DNA of 64,000 nt from Myoxocephalus aenaeus. Lineage: Eukaryota > Chordata > Actinopteri > Perciformes > Cottidae. The notes under the pieces are model-generated. The model did no database searches. It saw nothing but the letters and a program-made list of their open reading frames with translations, and was not told the DNA's origin. Position 1 is the first letter of the stretch, and every line of letters begins with the position of its first letter. The position numbers were made by a program, and so were the translations under genes. Below, piece after piece: positions 46,000 through 58,238 of this stretch. The stretch spans positions 3,249,501-3,313,500 of the forward strand of contig JBAMJR010000051.1 in NCBI GenBank assembly GCA_038501785.1, written 5' to 3'.

Positions 46000-48900
46000 A
46001 AACTTTTGGTTGTCCAAAATCTGTGCAGCATGACATCTATATAATGAATTACTTTAATTAATAACTGAACTACTTGACCAGAGCAATTACAAAGGCATGA
46101 TCACAGTTTTCCACTGATGGGAAATGCTTAGAAATCCTGTAAAAGGGCACATTTAAGAATATCACTGTGCCTGTGTGTTGGTGGTACGTCTATCCAAGCA
46201 TAATGTCACCCAGATCTGGTTTTAATTCATTACCATTTAATACGACCTATCAGCTAAAGAGCTTAAGAGTGGGTGTGATGAGATATTAAACTGTTATCCT
46301 GGCATCAAGTACCATCACAGTGGCATTTAACAGGATAAACTGTTCTCCCCTTTCATGCATTTGACTTTCAGGAAGATATCTTCAGCGCCAAATGAAAGTC
46401 TAATTTTTTTTCTTGAAGAGTGTATATCCTTTGAGATGTGCTGTGTTATGGAAGGAGCACTGAGAATAGACTGGGATGCTTCCCACCCACTCTGCAGTGT
46501 TGGAGGATGAAGAAGACGTGGAGGGGTCAGTCTTCCAACATGCAGAGTGGGCTGTTGAAAGGCAAATTTGGCCTTAATTGCAGCAGTTCTATTCTTTGCT
46601 GCTTTCCCCTCAGCTGCCAGAGGGAGGCGGAGGGTGGAAAAAAGTAACACGATGCAACAGCTGCACTTCCTCTCCTTAAGCCATAACTCCGGACATTTTA
46701 CACTTGAATAATATTGCTCCTGCATTTTCTGTTAACTAACCATTTCAACTATTGATGGATGAAGATCCTGCATATCTGAAGTTTCGACTTTTTAGGAACT
46801 GACAAAAAAGACAAGAAAGTTTTGTTTCTGATTTGATTGGATTGTTTGATTTATGAAAGCATGAAATCGCTAAATATTTATCTTCAGTCAGGTCCAATGG
46901 ATCAAAACCCCCAAAAGCTCTCAAAGCAAGGTCTTTTCAATACATTTAGTGATAAAATGTGGAGATCAAAAGCTGTACATTTCTTTCTGGTCAAGTTTAA
47001 ATATACCTTGGCTATTGTTTTAATACAGTCATACTCTGCTGTGGGTAATTATTGTCATGGATAAGCTATTTGGCTTATTAATGTGTTTCTTTCAGGAATG
47101 TTACCATTTCTAGACAAGAAATGCTCTCTACAGATGTAGAGAGCTTTTGGTCAGTCAGCCAGTGTGTTGGGAAATTGGCGTACAGGTTGAAGACCGGCTG
47201 GAAATAAGTCTTAAATCCTGTCATCCTTGGCGCGGGGACGTGACATCTAATCGGGACAGAACAAGTCAAGGAAACCAGTCTTAGTATCTTTGTGATATTA
47301 TATTGCAGCTTCCCGTTCCAATCACAGCTAAATCGGATAGCTCAGGCAGTGTTATGTTATTCTTTTGAGGGGTGTGGACGGCTCAAAGGTGGGAGAAGTC
47401 AACTTGTGAATGGAATATCACTGGTTAGAAAAACTCGCCTTGACTGGGAAAATGTGACAGAGGAAACGTCCCAAGTGAAGCGACATAAAGGAGGCCGTGT
47501 GAATTTGCTTTACTTTCAATGTACAAAAACATGCAGACAATGTTGTCTGTTTGTACACAACATAATATGATACAATATGAAAAACACATTATAGTGTGTA
47601 AACACACTATAATAGAGTCATTAGCAGATGCAAGGACATTTTAAGTGTAATTAATAATGTATTCCTCAATCATTTTAAAAGTGTAAAAATAGCTGGAATC
47701 ATATTTATTTATGTATGATTAGACACATTAACAAACATTATTCAACATATTTATTAACTCAACAAACTAGTCACCACAGCTGTGAGTGGTGAAAAAAACT
47801 AAGAACATATTCTCAAGCATTGCATGTACTTAAATACAATTTGGAGGTATTTGTACTTTATTTGAGCATTTTCATTTTCTGCAACTTGATTCTTCTCTCC
47901 ACCTATTATCATGACCACAATATATATTTCATGACCCTGATTGCAGTATTAAACTAGTTTTAACTGAATCAGCTACAACAGAGTGAAGCTGAACAATGAT
48001 GCATCAGTATCAGTAATCTAATAATGAGATTTATAATAACAAATGGCTCAGAAGGGCTCTATCATTCAAGCAATTATACTAATAACGTTGTTGCTGTTTC
48101 TAAAGCCTTTGATTTGTCTACATTGTGAGGTTGTTGTGAGCAACACGAAGAGCACGTGAACAACAACGTGACATCAGTCACAGATGAACCCTGGCTTGAA
48201 TCACGTTTAGTGAATCAGAATTCTTTGAGAGATACAACCAGTATGTATGTATCACTGACACCAGTATGTTTTACTGGCTGATCATATAACTCATTTTGCT
48301 CATGGAGACATTCATTGTCCAGCTGAGCACATCACTCAGTAGTACTAGCAGCTCCAACCTCGACTTCTGCAGACGTCCAGTATTTGATTACAGCAACAGC
48401 CTGATTGGATTACAGGAGGAACCGACTCAAATACCGACAGCAGACAGAGCAACCGGAGAACCAGCAAGCAGAGAGGACACCAAATATTCAGCGCACACAA
48501 ACACCAACATGGTCAGCCTGGATTATCAGACTGAAATGATCTGCTAAAGGACGCTCTACCTTCAACATCTATTAGGACTTATTAAGATGTTTAATGTCAG
48601 CCATGCACTTCTGTCTCAGGCTGACGCTGCTCGTCTCCATCTAACAGATACGTGTGCTTGTTCTAATTGTGCTTTGGTGAGATTAGTGGATTCAATTGTG
48701 TAACTGAATATTTATTTCTTAATTTTATCATTACATTTCACAATTTATAGTAATAGTTATAATATATAAATATTATCAAATGTTTTATTTGTGCAATACT
48801 TGGTGCACTGTTTGAGTAAATCTTAAACATTTTTGTAAAATAATTCTTGACAGACCATTCCCACTTTTAATCCATCGCCTCTCAGGACACCATGCTGAGC

Positions 48901-49487
48901 AAGAGATCAGCAGGGTGGTTTAATATTTCTGAACATCTACACCGAGAGAACCAATTGAGTTGATAGTCAATCATATCAATCACAAACTGTAGAATGAAAA
49001 TGTCTTTGAAGTTATTTGTGAATTTAATTGAACATTAAAAAGGATAGATGAGAGACATACTCCAACTGACTCCTTAACTATTGATAATGGATAATCCTTT
49101 AGCAAAGAATGAAGCATCTCTTTGCTGCCCTCATGTGGCATATTAATCCTTTAACATGCAGATTGTATAGGCCTTCAGAAGACATTTTGACTTGCCAGAG
49201 TAGGAAAATAACAGGTGTAACTAATAAAATCAATAGTGGCTGAATAGCTGCTCTGAGCCATCGTTGGTCTTATTAGAAACACCTGTGCTTTTTTTTTGGC
49301 CTACTGTGACTAGTCAACATGTTTGTTAGTCTTGAGCTACAGACTTATTCATTAAGATTCTGTACAAATGTGACAGAAATATATTTCTGATTTATAATAT
49401 TTTGTTCTTTTTTGTGTGAAATAGATTTAGCTAGCTAGCAAAAGTCAAAACCACACAAACAAAGGAGGCATTCAATTATTAAATACA
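42601..49487. other. kcnj12-tufm gene-free interval
   Basis: About 6.9 kb of AT-rich sequence with the kcnj12 3' UTR at its left end and a compound CA microsatellite at 45852-45997. A tandem pair of 15 bp units (TTACAATGTTAGTTC) lies near 44409-44438. No recognised exon or RNA gene. The interval spans the change from a 17p11.2-like block to a 19q13/16p11-like block. Confidence 0.5.
45852..45997. repeat. Compound (CA)n microsatellite
   Basis: CA runs of about 40, 45 and 45 bp are separated by A-rich interruptions (AACAAAAACAAAC near 45893 and CAAAC near 45947). It is long and likely polymorphic. Confidence 0.97.
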
Positions 49488-49493
49488 TTTTAT
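49488..49493 (-). terminator. tufm: tufm polyadenylation signal
   Basis: AATAAA on the minus strand, about 260 bases past the tufm stop codon; the expected distance for a short 3' UTR. Confidence 0.55.
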
Positions 49494-49752
49494 TACATAA
49501 ATGACATAATTCTGACAGTCTGGTATTTTGACATAACGAGAGAGAGCTAAACATGTTGGGTATTTTGGTTGGGTGAACCTGCACAACAGAGCCACAAATT
49601 CCTTTTAGTCCTTTCTTGTTTGAGGTTTGTGCATGGGTTTATGTATTTTATTTGTATATTTCTAGTATTATTTGATTTGACCAGACACAGACAACCACAC
49701 ACCCTTCCTCCCTGACCCCCCCCACCCCCCAGACCCCTGCAGAGTTTTCCCT

Positions 49753-52700
49753 TCAGCCCCAGTTGCACTGGTCTTCATCTTTAGCTGCCAGGATGTCTGT
49801 GACCAAGCCGGTGCCAATGGTCCTGTTTCCGTCTCTCAGGGTGAACCTCTGGCCTTTTTCCAGAACCATTGGTTGGCGCAGTGTGAGCGTCAAGGAGGTG
49901 TCCTCGCCGGGCATTACCATTTCCTGTATAAAGACAAGCGCAACAGACAGGAGAGTGGTTACTGTCCTTCCTTTTTCAAGTCTCTATGCCAACAAAGAAA
50001 ATTACTCAACAGTATGCTGTCAAACTTTTACAGATTAATTGTTGTGGATGGGGATTCAATCTTAAAAACTACAGTATTTGGCAAAAATCCTTTGACTGAA
50101 AGGTTGAAACGCACAAACCTTGTCATCGGGCAGAGTGACTCTGCAGGCCATGTCCCAGGTTAGAGAGAACATGACGGGCATGAAGTTGGTGACAAACGGT
50201 TTGTGTCTGCCTCCCTCCTCCTTACTCAGAACATACACCTGTAATACAGGAAGCACAAACACGTCCACACATACATCAGAGTTTAGGTTACTGGATACAG
50301 CGAGTTGTGTATATATATAAATTCTTTTAATAGCAACAAATAAACTAAAATAACAAATCACTGAACAAAACATTGTTTTCTTTGTAGATAGTGTCAGAAA
50401 CTCAGTGAATGATCTCAGTCATTTCTGTGACATCTGGCTAGTCTCCCAGTTTGCCTTTAAAACTGTTCCTTGGCCATTACAATTATTGGATTATTTACAG
50501 TCATGTTAGTATTTTTGTCCTGTCTCCGTTTAGATTAATTGTACAAAGATATTGAAAAACAAGTGAATAATGACTGCACTTAGTGCTCTCAAACCTGGGC
50601 CTTGATTTTCTGGTATGGCAAGATGGATCCTGGTTTGCACATCACCATCCCTCTCCTTATGTCTTCTCGCTTCAGTCCTCGGACCAGAGCGCCCAGGTTA
50701 TCTCCAGCCTCTGCCCGGTCCAGAGACTTGTGGAACATCTCAATACCTGAGCAAAACAGGAAAAACAGCAAGTTAAAATGATTGTGAAACCACCAATAAT
50801 CATACAGTATTACATAACCATTAACTCATCAGACTTATGCTCACAAATAAAACCACCAGGTCATACGTTTTTAAGATGTGTGTGTGATAAACACTCCCAT
50901 ACAGAAGGTTGTCAACTGTGCATATATCTTGAGAAGGTTATGACTTATTATTCACATAATTTGCATACTTATCAAACCATTCAGTGAGTTTTCATGCCCT
51001 GTATGGAAGCATCAGTTTGGTTCAGGCTTTCCCTTTAATATGTCACCTGGTGGTTCATGTGCTTTGTAAACAGCACAGGAGCTCCTTCTCTGAGTTTCTG
51101 TTGCTTTTTCCTTTCACTCACCTGTAACCACTGACTTGACGCTGCGATTGTGGCCCACAAACTCACAGTCGTCTCCTTTCTTGATGATACCCCTCTCCAT
51201 AGTACCGGTCACCACAGTACCTCTGCCTGAACGACACAAATGATAACACTCAAACTTAAAGCAAGTAACTTTTAAGCGTCACCATCACCTGACTTGTTTT
51301 AAGATGCTGCATTTTACAGCCAGTGGGGCAAATCAGTCAAATTTGCGACACACTAAACACAGGGAACTACATAAAAGTTATAATGCATTACAAGTAACTA
51401 ATTCTGCCGACAATCCTCCTTAATTTTAAGCCTTACAGTTCAGTGTTGATATGAAAAATGTGCAGGCTGCATTCCTTGTAATTTATTCATACCTGGGATT
51501 GAATAAACCCCTTCAATGGGCAGAAGAAAAGGTTTTTCAAGCTCTCTTTTGGGGAGAGGGATGTAAGAATCTGCTATGTCCAGCAGCTTCATCACTGCAT
51601 TTACACCAAGTTCAGGCTGTTTGTTCTGAGAGGGAGCAAAACAAAAATTCAGTCAGTTCACATACAGATGCTTCACATCAGAGACTCAGAATGTACCGAC
51701 AGGGCCGTACACTACAGGTGATTTCAACAGTAGTTCCGATCAGCACAGTATTAACTAAACTGTGAGACAAATGACTGCCAGCGTTCCCCTTACCTCCAGG
51801 GCGCAGAGGGCTGAGCCGATCACAACAGGCGTGTTCTCGCCATCATAGCCAAACTCTGTGAGCAGCTCGCGGATCTCAATCTCCACCAGCTCCACCATCT
51901 CCTTGTCCTCCACGACGTCGGCCTTGTTGATGAAAACCACCACATGCTCGACTCCTATCTGCCTTGCCAACAGGAGATGCTCTCGTGTCTGAGGCATCTG
52001 GCCGTCAGTGGCCGCCACCACCAGGATGCAGCCGTCCATCTGAGCTGTGCCAGTAATCATGTTCTGAAAAAATAAAGAGTTCAGGGTATTTAAACGAGAT
52101 TAATTACCTTTTTAAGTAATTTATAATGTAAATAATTGAGCTTGAAATGCTTAAGGAGAAACATGGATTCGAAACAGCTAAAAATAGCAACAAAGTTGCA
52201 TCATCAGGTTGGTTGCAGCTGCTTTGTAGAAGTAAAGCAGATTACCTTGACGTAGTCGGCATGCCCAGGACAGTCTGTGTGAGCATAATGTCTGTTGGCT
52301 GTGGTGTATTCTACATGAGAGGCGTTGATGGTGATTCCTCTTGCCTTCTCCTCAGGGGCATTGTCAATGTCTTCATACTTTTTATAGTTCGCACCACCAG
52401 CCTCAGCCAGCACTGAGGACCCCAAAACACATCAAGGTCACAATTCTGATTTCTTGTTTCACAACACTGGAGAAATGAAGCATTTACTTTTTGCCATAGG
52501 TCAGTGGAGCCATTTAAGTGTCTAGATCAAATCAAATATTTCAGTGTGTAGGAGTTAAAAGCAAGGACGTCAGTGTTTCTACCTTTTGTGATGGCAGCAG
52601 TCAGGGTTGTCTTGCCGTGATCAACGTGGCCAATTGTTCCAATGTTGACGTGGGGTTTGTCTCTGCTGTATGTCTTCTTAGCCTCTGCAGCAAAGGTCCG

Positions 52701-53409
52701 CCGACTCAGAGGCACAGCTCCCTACATGACAAAGACAAAGCCAGGAATTATACAGCAGCAAAATTCATGTTAAACAGTCTGTGCATTGCAATTTGTGGGC
52801 ACACTCACCAATTTGAAGGAGCTGTGCAGGAGGCATGGCGAAGACAGCTGAATGGCTGAGATGAGAGAATCAAAAGATGAGAATAATGTAAATTAAGATC
52901 ATTGCTAATTATTTGACGCCATAATTTAGTAAAAGTAAATATAATTATATCTGCTTATTTATTCAGACCTGCATTGTCCTTAGCTAAAAGAAACTATGCA
53001 ACATTTGACAGCTAACAAACCGTTAACACCAGGAGACTTAGCAGTGTCATTCTCCTCCGATTAAGCGACTGTTCGTTATTTAAACAGTGAGCTTCGGTAG
53101 CTACATAGCTTTCTATAATATAAGCAAGTTTCAATACAAATCAGTCAGCTCTCATCCTTGACAAGCTGTATCGTTAGCTAAAACTCATTGGGAACGTGAC
53201 CTTGCTGTGCTAACGAAGAAACCGTAGCTTCTCTTTTTTAATGATAAATGATGTTTCTACAAAAGTAAACAACATCGTATGTTATGTGCAGAACAAAGCG
53301 GGTGCTACGAGAATACAACAATGCTGAAATGCAATTAGAGTCGGTAACTACAAGAGAATTAAAAGATTTTACCTGAGAAACATGCACGCAGTCCCACAAG
53401 CGACGCCAT
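49753..53409 (-). CDS. tufm: Mitochondrial elongation factor Tu
   Basis: Ten exons on the minus strand: 53373-53409 (ATG 53409), 52809-52855, 52583-52721, 52246-52412, 51794-52063, 51493-51625, 51122-51226, 50595-50746, 50119-50238, 49753-49923. All junctions are GT-AG and in phase, giving 446 residues (human about 452). Exons 1-2 encode a basic, hydroxylated mitochondrial presequence (MASLVGLRACFS, AIQLSSPCLLHSS). GTPase motifs are complete: GHVDHGKT (G1), RGITI (G2), DCPGHADY (G3), NKAD (G4) and GSAL (G5). Domains 2-3 follow (RGTVVTGTMERGIIKKGD; FMPVMFSLTWDMACRV; RFTLRDGNRTIGTGLV), ending QCNWG. EF-Tu delivers aminoacyl-tRNA to the mitochondrial ribosome. It starts head to head with hspbp1 about 1 kb away. 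No broken or missing catalytic residue was seen. Confidence 0.97.
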
Positions 53410-54450
53410 CTTGGATGGTTAGGCAAACCAAAGACGAACGAACAAGGAAGAGAGTACCCGACCAGTTCCACAGCTGTCGTACCAAGCAGATCCACACAGC
53501 AGAGATTGCGTTTTCATTATTTTAAAATCGTCCAATAAGAGAAACTGTTAGTTTGAGGATACCTACAACAAATCAGACAGAAATAGTTAGGCTTTGATGT
53601 TCTCCAACTTGCTTAATTGATCTATTTGGTGCAGAAATCATAAAATCACATATATTGTAAAAATATATATTATATAAAATATATTTTAATACTGCCCTGC
53701 GATAGTCTGGTGACCAGTCCAGGGTGTACCTTTCAGCTAGGATCGGCTTCAGCCCCCCCCGCCCCACGACCATGAACAGGATAAGTGGTGAAAAATGGTG
53801 GATATTTTAATACTGCTATTTCATAATGTATACTGTTATTTCGTTTGAGGAAGAGGGGATTCACCAGAGGTAGTCCTCTCTCTGTTACTGAAACGATCTG
53901 AACCCCGCGCATGCGCATCCAAACGGCAGGGATTTACCGTAAACACGCTAATATGCTGGCGTTTGCTGTTGTGTCTTTTAAATGCTTTAGTTGTGTTACT
54001 GTTTTTTTTGTTGCTATATTATAATCGTTGTCCTACTAAATTAGCGTAGAAAGTGTGAAGACTGAAAAGACTCAGAGGCGAGGAAAGAGTTTGGTAAAAA
54101 CATTTTTTGCTTGCCAATTTGGTTCAAGGTTTACGGTATCCTACATCATGGCAGCCTCCTTGCCACTCGTGAGTTCAGCTAAGCTAACTTTAGCTAGAAT
54201 GTTCTAGCTCATTCGTGTTACTCTGTGGAAAGGGGGGCTAACATACTTTAAAAGACACAGTGTCCATTTACTCAACACTATTCACAGGACTCGTGTCGAG
54301 GTAAGTTGTGTTTAGATAATGCTATCATCTTTAGACTAAAGTTAAAAACTGTCTGCTGTGTTTGGGCTTCATATTCACAGGCCCTGGCGACATAAACTCT
54401 TCAGTTGTGTCTGTCCCGCTGATTCTTTTGATGTTTTGTTTCCACCTCAG
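53410..54450. promoter_or_regulatory. tufm-hspbp1 divergent promoter region
   Basis: About 1 kb between the tufm ATG (minus) and the hspbp1 coding exon (plus). On the hspbp1 side a strong donor (GTCGAG|gtaagt, 54301) ends a probable non-coding first exon. A short ATG-led stretch at 54148-54168 with its own gtgagt donor would read out of frame into the gene (possible upstream ORF). A repeat at 53690-53808 lies between the two starts. Promoter elements were not located. Confidence 0.45.
53690..53808. mobile_element. Fish interspersed repeat, family unresolved
   Basis: This stretch (CTGCCCTGCGATAGTCTGGT, then CAGTCCAGGGTGTACC, AGCCCCCCCCGCCCC and GGATAAGTGGTGAAAAATGG) matches a very common fish repeat ending in ATGGATGGA-type tails. 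I recall it as SINE-like or a LINE 3' region but cannot name the family. Confidence 0.5.
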
Positions 54451-54461
54451 CGGTGCACATC

Positions 54462-57376
54462 ATGGCAGAAGACAAACAGACCAGGAGATATCCCCAAAAC
54501 CTCCAGGGCGTCCTGCGGCTGGCAGTGGATGCTGGATCAGCTCCAGAGGGACCTGACTCTGTTCAGCCCATGTCGGAGGAGGTAGGGGTCTGTTAAATGT
54601 ACATTTCCAACCTGAGAGGGCTTTGGGCAGCACACCTTGTTGGGTCCAGACTGTCTAGCTCAGTTAACCTAGTCCTCACAGGACCAACGGACTAATAAGG
54701 AGCATGTGTTCATACATTGTTATGATACCATATGTGTTTATGACACATAACTGAAAGGATTTGATTCACAAGTTAGTCCATATGCATCATTAGTTAAATA
54801 TGTTGACTATTGATTGTGATTTCCACAAAATGGCCCGAATTCACTGGTTTCATCATTTACAATTTTACGATTTGTTGTTTTTCTTAAATCTCCTACTGAC
54901 TTTTGGACTGATGATGATGATGATTAAATGTTTTAAAAGAACAGTTCACTTTAGAGATTTCACAATTTTATTTGTATCTATGAAGACTTCTTCCATCAAA
55001 GGTAATTAAGAAACATTATTCTACTAATACTCTTTCTCTGTTACAGAGGAAAATATTCCTAAGAGATGCTCTAGCAGAGGTCTGCAAAGGGCAGATGGAT
55101 GAAGTGGAGCAGATAAAGCGGTGCTTGGTCGTCTTACGCCAGGAGGGAATGAGCGAAAGGGAGAGAGAAGGAGAGGATGAAGAGGATGAGGATGGGCGAG
55201 AAACAGCCTTTGAGGTTCTGTCAGACTTGTGTGAGAACCTGGACAATGCAAGAGGTTTGTAATAAATCGTATTATACTTTTCCCAAGCAGTCTATAGGTC
55301 AGATGTTAGTATGAGCCAATAGCTACATAGAGGTTATGAATAATACATATTTGAGTGTGTACCCTGCTCCTCTACTTCACAGACCTAATGACTCTTGGTG
55401 GACTGGAACTGTGCATCTCCAAGTATCTGTGTCATCCCCAAAGTGGCCTGAGGTGGCGTGCCGCCCACCTCATCGCTTCCTGTGCTCAGAACATGCCGCA
55501 GGTGCAGGTCTACTTGTTTGGCACCGGGGTTCTGGCAAAGCTGCTGCAGCTGACCGACTCGGACCCCGACGCCACCGTCAGAGTAAAAGCCCTTTACGCT
55601 GTGTCGTGTGAGTATCTAAGACATTATTGCTCAATACTGTCTACTTGAAACTTGAAACTAGCTAATGATACTGACTAGTAGTTTAATCAGAGGTATTAAT
55701 GGGTTTTCTGACAACACTGAAGGAGAGTGTGTAAAGCATTTAAACCAGATTGTAATGCTGCCTGCATTCATGTCGCTTTGTGTTCGGGATACAGTACACC
55801 TCAGAACTGTAACTGATCTGGTTGTGACTTTAGGTCTGATTCGAGAGCAGGATGCAGGACTCCAGGCGTTCTTGTCCCATGATGGCGTCTCTGTGCTGAT
55901 GCGAGTCATGCAATCAGACATCGAGAAGCTCAGGACCAAGTCTGCATTCCTTCTGCTCAACCTGCTGACGTCACATCCCGAGCAGAAAGGTACGAAGGAG
56001 AGAGGCATCGAAACAGTACAGTGACCTTCAACAAAGCTGTGGATTTTTTTCTTTTTTGTTGTTGTCAAAAAGCTGGCATTCTTCTTCAGTCCCGATACTG
56101 ATAGCAATACTTGGGTACTACCAAGTATCAAATACCAGTTTTTAGTTACGTTTTCTTGTGTAAGGCAACATCAGGCTTGACTTAAACATTGGTTTCCTAA
56201 CTTTGTAAAACAAAAAGTAATGGTTACCGATCCCAGATCGGCCCATTGTCACTGATACCCGATCCACCTATTTGAGTCAATAATGGCCCGATAACCGATA
56301 TCTAGTTCCAGTAGGCACAAACGTGGCTATCACTAATTGTGTACTGCCCCTCTCTTTGGGCAAATGGAGCTTAATCAGAATGAGCTCTAATCTAACTAAA
56401 ATTGCACCTGTTGTTATTGCTCTGGTCTTATGCATTCCTCAGTAAAGTTGCTTCCAAAGCTAGATTTCTAAAAGAGTCTGCATACTTCTTTAATACTGGT
56501 AAGGGACACTTGTTAATCACGGTCATCTTTGAGTGAGTGATCATCTTCTCAGGCAACCTTTTCTCTACGAAGCATGTTAGCACTGACTGTAAAGGTGCTT
56601 CTTTCATTTTGGGTCTTTAATATCTTTATCCGTTTCCTCCGTCCTGCAGACACAGCCGTCTCCATGGGTATGGTACAGCAGCTGGTATCTGTTCTCCGCA
56701 CGCCACACTTACATTTCCATGAACACGTGCTTGGCGCCCTTTGCTGGTAAGAAACACACTCTACCTTTCTGTCTCTAATAATCATAAGGGACACCAATTC
56801 ATGGTTAACTTCAGTAATCACACCTTTTTGTGTGTCCAATATCTGTCTAGTCTGGTGGAAGACTGTCCACAGGGTCTCAAAGACTGCAGGAATCCTGCGC
56901 TGGGTCTGAAGGAGTTACTCAGACAGCGATCCAGAGAGCTCCAAGGAAAAGAAGAGAATCAGGTATTTCCTAAGTCTTTGAACCTGATGGTGAAACTGGG
57001 TTCAAGTATTATGAGAATTCCGAAATAAAATTTACCAGACGAGTTGTCTTTTCTCATATACAAAACTACGACTGCATGATTGCAAAATATAGTGTTTAAA
57101 AAATATTCTGCACAGTAGTAAGTCTTTCAAAAAGCAACCAACTGTTGACCATATACCTTTTCAAGTGCTAACTAGATGCCAACATGTCGATACTTTAATT
57201 GTAGTCCGATGAAGGTGTTAGTTTTAAAACCATCAAGGTATAGACTTGGTCCTTGTCCAGGAAAGCTTCTCAAGCCACATTTCTGTTTCCAACAGGAAGA
57301 ACTGGACTTCTGTGAGCAGTTGAGGGTTATTTGTTTCGACGGGCCACAGTCAGATGACAATGGGATGGATCGCTGA
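54462..57376 (+). CDS. hspbp1: Hsp70-binding protein 1 (nucleotide exchange factor)
   Basis: Seven coding exons: 54462-54581 (ATG 54462, after acceptor ccacctcag), 55047-55254, 55383-55607, 55834-55989, 56650-56746, 56851-56962, 57296-57376. All are in phase and give 332 residues (human about 359; the human N-terminus is longer and Gly-rich). The order is the N-terminal LQGVLRLAVDAGS, PMSEERKIFL, an acidic low-complexity stretch (EGEDEEDEDGRE), then armadillo-type repeats: LCENLDNARDL, LRWRAAHLIASCAQNMPQVQ, VRVKALYAVSCLIREQDAG, KLRTKSAFLLLNLLTSHPEQ, FHEHVLGALCCLVEDCPQG. The protein ends DDNGMDR as in human. HSPBP1 (yeast Fes1) binds the ATPase domain of cytosolic Hsp70 and speeds ADP release; it also restrains CHIP-driven ubiquitylation. 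It converges with tmem86b, its neighbour in human 19q13.42. Confidence 0.96.
56217..56313. repeat. Dispersed repeat fragment in an hspbp1 intron
   Basis: The stretch (ATCGGCCCATTGTCACTGAT, then CCCGATCC, ATGGCCCGATAACCGATATC) resembles a repeat with CGATA/CCGATAC motifs common in fish introns. Neither terminal repeat is clear. Confidence 0.3.
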
Positions 57377-58238
57377 AGTCCTGTTAACCTCACCTGTGTT
57401 GGTTTTAGTATGCAAAGATGTAACGAAACATTCTTGATCTGGGTCATGGATGTAAAAAAATGGATGTAAGCAACATCCATTTTTGTCTGTTAAAACGGAT
57501 GCTGTCCATATTTTGCATGTCATTCAGGAGCTGCATTTTATTATGTAAATAACTATAATGTATAAAATACTTTTCAAGTCAGCTGTCATTTTAGTCCAGT
57601 GTTTTCAGTTCCTCATATCGAACCACATACCAATACCCATCACGGTAGTATGTAAAGTACTTCCTATTTTTATTGTTAATAGATACACCCCAATGTTACA
57701 TGTGCAATGTATCTTTATTTGTTGTAAGTTAGGTTTGTCTGAAGTCTCAGTATTTTTCTTTTAATTGTAGTTGATTGTCTCTTAGATCAGGACAGAATTT
57801 GATAAATCTTTGTTTATTTTATAACATATTTATTTATTATTAACAAATTAGTGTATTTATATACATATCATCCTCTCATGTGGAAAACATTGCCACCACA
57901 TGCACAACCTACACATAAACATTGATGTCACAATAAAATATTTTGGCACAAATCACAGAATATAGATATTATTCTAATGAGTTTCTTTTAGTTTTCAGTG
58001 TTATGGGTATTCAAACACGCTGATAACACATAGTTAAATAACTTGACTTTGCAAGCGGCTCTTTTACTCATCATTGGCACTAGCCAGTAGCTTTCAAGTG
58101 CTGACCAGTAGTGTCCCTCTTCTATTCCCCTCCTTGTATTTGATGGGTTGATATTAGAAACTCAAAGACCTAAAGGATTTATAGTTTGTATGATTTTTAA
58201 CAGGTTGATGGAGATGCTTCAGACTCTTGAGACGCTGT
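57377..58238. other. Shared 3' region of hspbp1 and tmem86b
   Basis: AT-rich convergent spacer with candidate polyadenylation signals for both strands. No additional gene was seen. Confidence 0.5.
57932..57937 (+). terminator. hspbp1: hspbp1 polyadenylation signal
   Basis: AATAAA about 560 bases past the hspbp1 stop codon. A minus-strand AATAAA for tmem86b lies at about 57813-57818, so the two convergent transcripts may overlap at their 3' ends. Confidence 0.45.

Noticed and set aside
45735..46044. Long Cys-Val and His-Thr ORFs
   Set aside because: These are translations of the CA microsatellite.
46327..46725. 132-codon minus-strand ORF in the kcnj12-tufm gap
   Set aside because: No domain, low conservation expectation, no promoter or splice signals.
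48296..48547. 83-codon Ser-rich ORF between kcnj12 and tufm
   Set aside because: No recognisable homology or splice partner; composition is ordinary for random fish spacer.
54148..54168. ATG stretch with gtgagt donor as an alternative hspbp1 start
   Set aside because: Joining it to 54451 puts the main ATG out of frame; at best an upstream ORF.
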